Assembly: GCA_030549205.1 (NCBI GenBank)
Contig: JAUKTV010000004.1
Location: 186,001-250,000, forward strand
DNA from: Apiosordaria backusii
Lineage: Eukaryota; Ascomycota; Sordariomycetes; Sordariales; Lasiosphaeriaceae
Length of the DNA stretch: 64,000 bases
Direction: 5' to 3'
Numbering within the stretch: position 1 is the stretch's first letter; each line of letters starts with the position of its first letter. Of the stretch, positions 59,241-64,000 are shown piece by piece. A program made the translations under genes and the position numbers. The notes below the pieces were generated by a model that was not told where the DNA came from, did not search any database, and worked only from the letters and a program-made list of their open reading frames with translations.

Positions 59241-59819
59241 TTACGACCTACCGCACTTTGTGAAGCGAAACAGCATCAGCTCTTTTGTGGTGGGATCGAA
59301 ATCCAGATGAGCTCCCAGCGTCTCAACCCACTTGATGCGGGCCCCCGAAAGCCGGTGGAGTGAGAAGAAGTTGAGTCTTGAGCTATAAAGCGTTTCTCCT
59401 TCTCTATCGTTATTGTAGGCAGTGGAGGGAGTAGGGAAGATTTCACCAAAGCTCCTCAACATTCCTGGAATTGGCCTCAGCGCGACATTGCACTTAACCG
59501 ATGTCATCGGAACCCTTCTTGATGAAACGCCCTCGATGGCCAGGGCGTTGTCTGGGCTCGCTATGGCTGGCAGATAAAGACACGTAAGTAGCTCAATTGA
59601 TGCAAAAACAAGTCTTTGGAGTACTCGTTTAACATCGTTGTTAGGCGTAGTCGACACAGGTCCCGAGTTCTCAAGTAAAGAGGCAACAATATCGTCGACG
59701 GAAAGCTGTGAGTTTCGGTTTCGACGAACAAGGGTAGCCACAGTGCGCACAACGTAAAGCGCCTGAAATACCCGTTCCTCTATAGAATTGAAGACAAAAC
59801 TTGCCGGAAACAACACCAA
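59241..59819 (-). pseudogene. truncated fungal-specific hypothetical protein
   Basis: A 192-residue frame from 59819. The C-terminal half (GETLYSSRLNFFSLHRLSG, then KWVETLGAHLDFD and TTKELMLFRF) resembles the end of a widespread, functionally uncharacterised ascomycete family. There an 'SL..L..I.WVD.L..HL.FD..T..L..FRFPSFC' pattern is followed by more sequence. Here the frame diverges after FRF and stops at KCGRS, so the protein looks truncated. The N-terminus also starts abruptly. It lies 320 bp from the transposon block on gene-remnant DNA and is probably a decayed copy. I recall the family pattern only loosely and assign no function. Confidence 0.45.
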
Positions 59820-60847
59820 TACCGGCTCGAACCATATCTACAGTAATTATTTACTGTAGTACTGGAAAAAGCTAACGAGGACGGTAGCCTCAGGCGCCTA
59901 TAACTATCGGCCAAGTAAAGCTTCCTCCCACTCCGAACATAAGTTTGCCGTATCGTTGGTCATAGAAACGCTGTAGGTGCAATTGGCCTACAGGCCAAAG
60001 CGCGGGGTTTACGTGCGCTATTGATTGTGTCGTACGGACTCGTCGCTGGGACTTCGAGATCATAAGGTCAGGACGCGAATGCGATGCGGATGCGATGCGG
60101 TTTGATATCCATCTATGAGGAGAGGGGAGGGGCGTATAGATTGGTTCGAGTAATGGGTGAGTTCATTGCGGAAGGATACACAGCTGAAGTAATGAAAGGC
60201 GGTGTGGCCGCTGTACTATTCCCCAGTCCCTACAGGTTGGCGCCAGTAGGTCTCGAACCTACTCTGGGTATAAGTAGCAGCCTCACACGGGCGAAAAAGC
60301 AGAACTGTGTTGCTTCAAAACTTTGACCTCAGAGACACTCCCTAAACAGCTCCTTTGCCAGGGTTACACACATAGAAACCTCGCGGCCAGTGAGCACAGC
60401 TTGCTGCTGCCATCTTGCTGCCCAATCCGTCAGTGATTCGTCATGTTTATGGCTCGGACATACACCAACTCCATCAACAACCAGACACAGTGTGTCTCGA
60501 AGTTCGTGACGCAAAGGAAAACTTACGTGGTGCGATGACCAAACGTGGCATTACCAAGACAAGTACTCTTGATTTATCTGTCGTAAAACACACTCGTCAG
60601 AACCCCGCACACTAAGCAACCTTCCTGCCTAATTTACCTCAGCAACAGAGCAAACTGGAAGGTAGATATGCTTGCGCTGGGCCAATGCATAGTCTGCCAA
60701 GATTCTCCCGTGACTACAACACGCTTTTCAATTCTTCAATTTCCTCCGACATTTCACAATTTCATCCAGTACGTCAACGCTTACTTAGATACAAACCACG
60801 GCTCGGCAACCACCATTAGACTAAGCCAGGAAGTCCAACACATAAAC
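59820..60847. other. intergenic, with a tRNA-like 3' half
   Basis: No supported gene. On the minus strand at about 60237-60270 there is a T-arm-like hairpin GTAGG-TTCGAGA-CCTAC followed by TGGCGCCA, which looks like the 3' half of a tRNA. No matching 5' acceptor (GGCGCCA) or anticodon arm was found upstream, so it is treated as a relic. Confidence 0.45.
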
Positions 60848-61888
60848 ATGAGCGGTTTGGGGAAAAATGTTCTCATCATTGGTAAGTCGTCGATCTCTTT
60901 AGCCCAGAGCTCAAGCTAACCACACCTCACAGGGGCAAACCGTGATGTCGGCCTTACACTAGTAAAGGCATTTCAAAAGGAGAAGTATCGGGTTTAGGGC
61001 ACAGTCCGGCCCCAAACAATGGATAACGACTCTGTGAAAGACGTATATACCTACCGCGTCGCCTGGACTTAGTCCCTCTACTCATACACAGACCCGCAGC
61101 TCATCGAGACAGGGGCTGAAATTCTGCCCGTTAACTTTACCGATGAGAAAACCATCATTAACGCAGCCGAGGTTTTGGGGGCAAAGATCGACTGCTTAGA
61201 CGTCCTTATCAACTGCGGGGGTACTAAATCCCCTTTACAAGAACCAGGAGAACACGCACACAAAGTTACTAACACTTCATTTACCGGCAGGCATCAATAC
61301 CAAACCCCGCCCGTAGAATGGCGGCGAAACCAGTGAGCTCATCCTGGAGAAGTTCAAAATCATGGCTATGGTACATCTCATATCAGAATAGACAACACTT
61401 AACTTGACGCTGGTTACCTAGGTAGGTAGCTGACTACTTCTAGCTACTTAACCTAGGGCCCTCTACTCGCGACGATGCACTTCCTCTCCCTACTCCAGAA
61501 GAGTGAATTGGGGAAAGTATTAAATATCTCTTCAGATCTCGCGTCCATCTCAAGTAAGATCCAGGCTCTTACAATTGAGGAAACAATCGCACGGTAGATT
61601 TTATTAACCTATCTCCCAGAAACGGACGGTGGTCGGCTGAGCTACCGCATGGCTAAAACATCTCTCAACCAGCAGACGGCAAGCCTGGCTGCCGACTTTC
61701 GCGCTGACAAGATAAATGTAGCCTTGGTAGCTGTTCATCCTGGACGAGTGCCTACCCGAATGAGTGGCGGGAATGGTAGCGTTGATCTGGCCGAGTCTGC
61801 GGACGGAATGGTAAAGATTGTGAACGAGCTTGACGTCGGAAGTTCAGGTAGATACCTCTACTACACTGGGGAGCCCATGTCGTGGTAA
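60848..61888 (+). pseudogene. short-chain dehydrogenase/reductase pseudogene
   Basis: The SDR fold is readable in order but broken. ATG 60848 opens MSGLGKNVLIIG; a GTAAGT intron (60882-60932, AGCTAAC branch) leads to GANRDVGL, the cofactor glycine motif. Then come the segment DVLINCGG, LGKVLNISSDLASIS (with the catalytic Ser region), and YRMAK (Tyr-x-x-x-Lys catalytic pair), ending HPGRVPTRMSG and YTGEPMSW. Lesions are an in-frame TAG just after KYRV (probable Trp TGG-to-TAG), a further stop after INTKPRP, another after ETIAR near 61596, and a frame mismatch around 61043-61091. Other introns appear at about 61219-61289 and 61370-61457. SDRs are NAD(P)-dependent oxidoreductases; the substrate cannot be told. 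The gene is 2 kb from the RIP block, and stops of the G-to-A type are consistent with mild RIP or drift. Confidence 0.75.
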
Positions 61889-63115
61889 ATCGCCTGCTGC
61901 AATTTGCAAATGAAAGAAAATTGGTCTAAGAGTCGAGTGTGGCCACACAAGGTAGTTGCTAGACCATGTCATCTTTTTATCACATCATAACCTGTCTTTT
62001 AGGCAAGCCTGGTAATTTACATTTGAAAATCTAAACTTCATCCGAGCTCTAATAAAAGCTGAGCAAGCGTAGTTGTGTTTAGACTTCTTATCCGAGCTTA
62101 AGGTAAGCAGATGGCATCGTGCTTAAGCGGAGCTGACTTAATAACTCTTATCCGAGCGTAAATAAGGGGTATCTGATCGTGCATAGGCGGAGATGTGTTT
62201 AACCAAGGCAGTTGCCATTTTAACGGACAGGTAGGTCTTGAAGAGACGGGAGGGTGGCTTGAAACAGGATCTCTGTGAAATAATCTTGGTTTAGGCATCC
62301 TCCGCCCATCCCTCCCGTGCAACAAGGCGGCCTTTGACTATTAAAGCGAATTAAGAACACTAATAATCAACCATATAAGAAAATGCTTAAGTTTGAAGTT
62401 TGCATTTGGTATCTAAACAACCCCAGCTTTAAAGCGTCCTAGTCACGGATTCTCAGTCTTATACCTGGTAGTCTTAGCTTTACTCTTTTCAGTCCCAACT
62501 CCCTATACCACCTGTCGGAGCACTTATTGTGAATCTCTCAGAAGAGGAATCTTCAACTGTAAGTCTATGAGCTCCTGTATAAGATAGATTTAAACCCAAG
62601 TCTATTGCTTACATCTCAGGCAGCATTGTCTACGTGACTAATGACTTGTAGATCAATGTTGAGGAGCTCTGAGAGCCTGTTTCTGTCGGCTAGTCCCCCC
62701 GAGCCAACCAATCCGAGTATCTCTGCTCTGCATCCCGCCTCCTGTACCTACAATTCGAATTGGTGCAGTACCCACTCCGTGTATACAAGATTTCATCGTA
62801 GTCATATTCCCACTCGTGAGGATCCCTTTGCCCTATTTACCCTCTTTGTTAGCGAATCAAACTTTGTACTTGGGGACACCTAACTCTTGACCTAAGTCGG
62901 CGAGACGGGAGAGAGACTATATAGAGATTTGAGAGCCTCACGAGAAGACCTCACCTGCCAGTTAATACGTCGTGATGGTCACACACTCGCTCAATACATC
63001 GTGATATTCACACATGCCACTGCTGTCGCTCACACGCTCAAAATTTTGCCTCAGCAACATGTTACACCCTTCAGATCAAAAGCCTCACATTCATCCATCT
63101 TCTCCGCTGCCTGTC
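61889..63115. other. intergenic region, no gene seen
   Basis: About 1.2 kb between the SDR pseudogene and the FAD oxidase. The only structure seen is the tandem repeat at 62035-62206. Frames are short and unconvincing. Confidence 0.5.
62035..62206 (+). repeat. imperfect ~60 bp tandem repeat, three units
   Basis: Three successive units each begin CTT(A/C)TCCGAGC. Units 2 and 3 share GAT/TGGCATCGTGC-like and TTAAGCGGAGCTG / ATAGGCGGAGATG cores; unit 1 is the most diverged. Starts are near 62037, 62090 and 62149. No coding potential is seen. Confidence 0.6.
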
Positions 63116-64000
63116 TCAAGCCGTACCCCCTATATCAAGCCTCTTCACACCCCCATCAACAGCCTCATCCCCTACCAAAAACCCACAAACCCTCCCCCTC
63201 GGATCCCACCTTCCCCTCACCCCCTCCAACCTCCCCCTCTCCTCCTCCCCCCAAAACCTCCACCCCGCCTGCCGAAACTGAAAATCCGCATCCCCAAGGT
63301 AACTCCCCACCAGCAGCGTCCCCTCCTCCTCATCCTCCTCGAGCTTATCAAACACCCCCTTCACCCATGCATCACACTTTTCGTCATCTACGTCCTCTTT
63401 CCAAACGGCATACACAGAGAAATAGTGATCACTCTGCATACTCAACGCCATGTTCTCTGGGAGTGTTCTCCGAGAGGTGGGATTCATAGCGAACCAAAGC
63501 GCCGTGCTTTGCTTTGTTGGGAGGGTACTAAACGCGGGTTCAAGCGCGGTGGCGACTTGAGAAGGGGAGAGGTTGTTGGAGAGGTAGGCGTTGTCTGAGC
63601 GGGTGCGGAAGCCGGGTGCGGCGTTGCCTGCTAGTTGGGCTGCGTATTCTTTTGGCAATGAAGTAGGTTGGCAGAAACGGCTGGGGTGATCGGGGTTGGA
63701 GGAGGGAGGGCAGGGGAGGGAGTCGTGGATTGGTTGTAAGGCGGCTAGAGCGGAGGGGTGGGAGGGGGAAAAAGAGGTGAATACTGCTGTGAGGGTGGGT
63801 TTTGGGGAGGACTGGGGGATGAAGGAGGAGACGAGGACGATTTCGAGGGTGGGGGAGGCGGTTGGGGAGAGCTGCGTTATTGCTGTCAGACTAGGCGAGT
63901 AAGATACAAAGGGAGGGGGGTTACCTTGATTAGCCACTCTAGAACGTCTTTGAAGTTGGCAATGTCAAAGAAGTAGAGGGACTGCCACATGGGCAGCAGG
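63116..64000 (-). CDS. FAD-dependent oxidase with BBE C-terminal domain, partial
   Basis: The 3' end of a minus-strand gene that starts beyond the window. Visible exons are >64000-63925 (ending WQSLYFFDIANFKDVLEWLIK) and 63871-63116, joined in phase across a 53 bp GTAACC...GCAG intron, giving about 276 residues. The C-terminus has the berberine-bridge (BBE) pattern seen in FAD/FMN oxidases: a Tyr/Gly-rich GTLLVGSYLGDAD, WRFWGEEERGRLEGVRGRWDP and GRVCGF, where the family normally has 'YYG...RLxxIKxxYDP...F'. The FAD-binding PCMH domain is expected upstream, outside the window. In fungi such enzymes include isoamyl-alcohol-oxidase-like proteins and oxidases of secondary metabolism; the substrate is unknown. 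An ATG at 63937 lies in the intron and is not the start. Confidence 0.72.

Noticed and set aside
60237..60275. tRNA gene on the minus strand
   Set aside because: The T arm and 3' acceptor look right, but no 5' acceptor, D arm or anticodon arm could be found.

Overview
This window comes from a filamentous ascomycete (Pezizomycotina, most likely Sordariomycetes). Its genes carry short 50-80 bp GT-AG introns with CTAAC branch sites. Its gene families are fungal: SWF1, FMC1, MRX8, a RAP1-like telomere protein, GH95 fucosidase and BBE-type FAD oxidase. A block of about 38 kb (roughly 21.1-58.9 kb) shows the signature of repeat-induced point mutation (RIP): almost pure A/T/TA-rich sequence, tryptophan codons turned into stops, and duplicate copies that differ almost only by C-to-T and G-to-A transitions.

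Left arm (1-21 kb), ordinary host genes. FMC1 (-) and the EngB-like GTPase MRX8 (+) diverge from a shared 330 bp promoter; both are predicted mitochondrial. SWF1 DHHC palmitoyltransferase (-) converges on MRX8. A RAP1-like telomere protein (+) has a BRCT domain, two Myb repeats and a conserved C-terminal block. A repeat-bearing gene-poor stretch follows, then an amidase-signature protein with a frameshifted C-terminus, tRNA-Glu(UUC) (+) and tRNA-Asn(GUU) (-). Next come a secreted cysteine-rich, probably GPI-anchored protein (-), a Ulp1/C48 SUMO-protease-like protein (-) and a secreted GH95 alpha-L-fucosidase (-).

Centre (21.1-58.9 kb), a nested transposon stack resolved here to target-site duplications. 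(1) A pogo/Fot1-like DDE transposase (+) is the base. (2) Ty3/Gypsy element A (+, 193 bp LTRs, TSD GTTTT) split it inside its helix-turn-helix. (3) A Ty1/Copia element (-, 673 bp LTRs, TSD GTTAG) entered Gypsy A. (4) Gypsy element B (+, LTRs 684/733 bp, TSD CTAAT) entered the Copia element between its RT and RNase H. (5) A solo LTR of 404 bp (TSD AGAAT) sits in Gypsy B. (6) Independently, a 6.2 kb Helitron (-) entered Gypsy A. The solo LTR and the Helitron are not RIP-mutated, so they are younger than the RIP episode(s) that destroyed the rest.

Right arm (58.9-64 kb): degenerate border sequence with a truncated fungal-specific gene, a short-chain dehydrogenase pseudogene carrying stops, and a short tandem repeat. 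The 3' part of a BBE-type FAD-dependent oxidase (-) runs off the end of the window.

Exon boundaries and translations were worked out by eye. Family names rest on recognised motifs, not on database searches.
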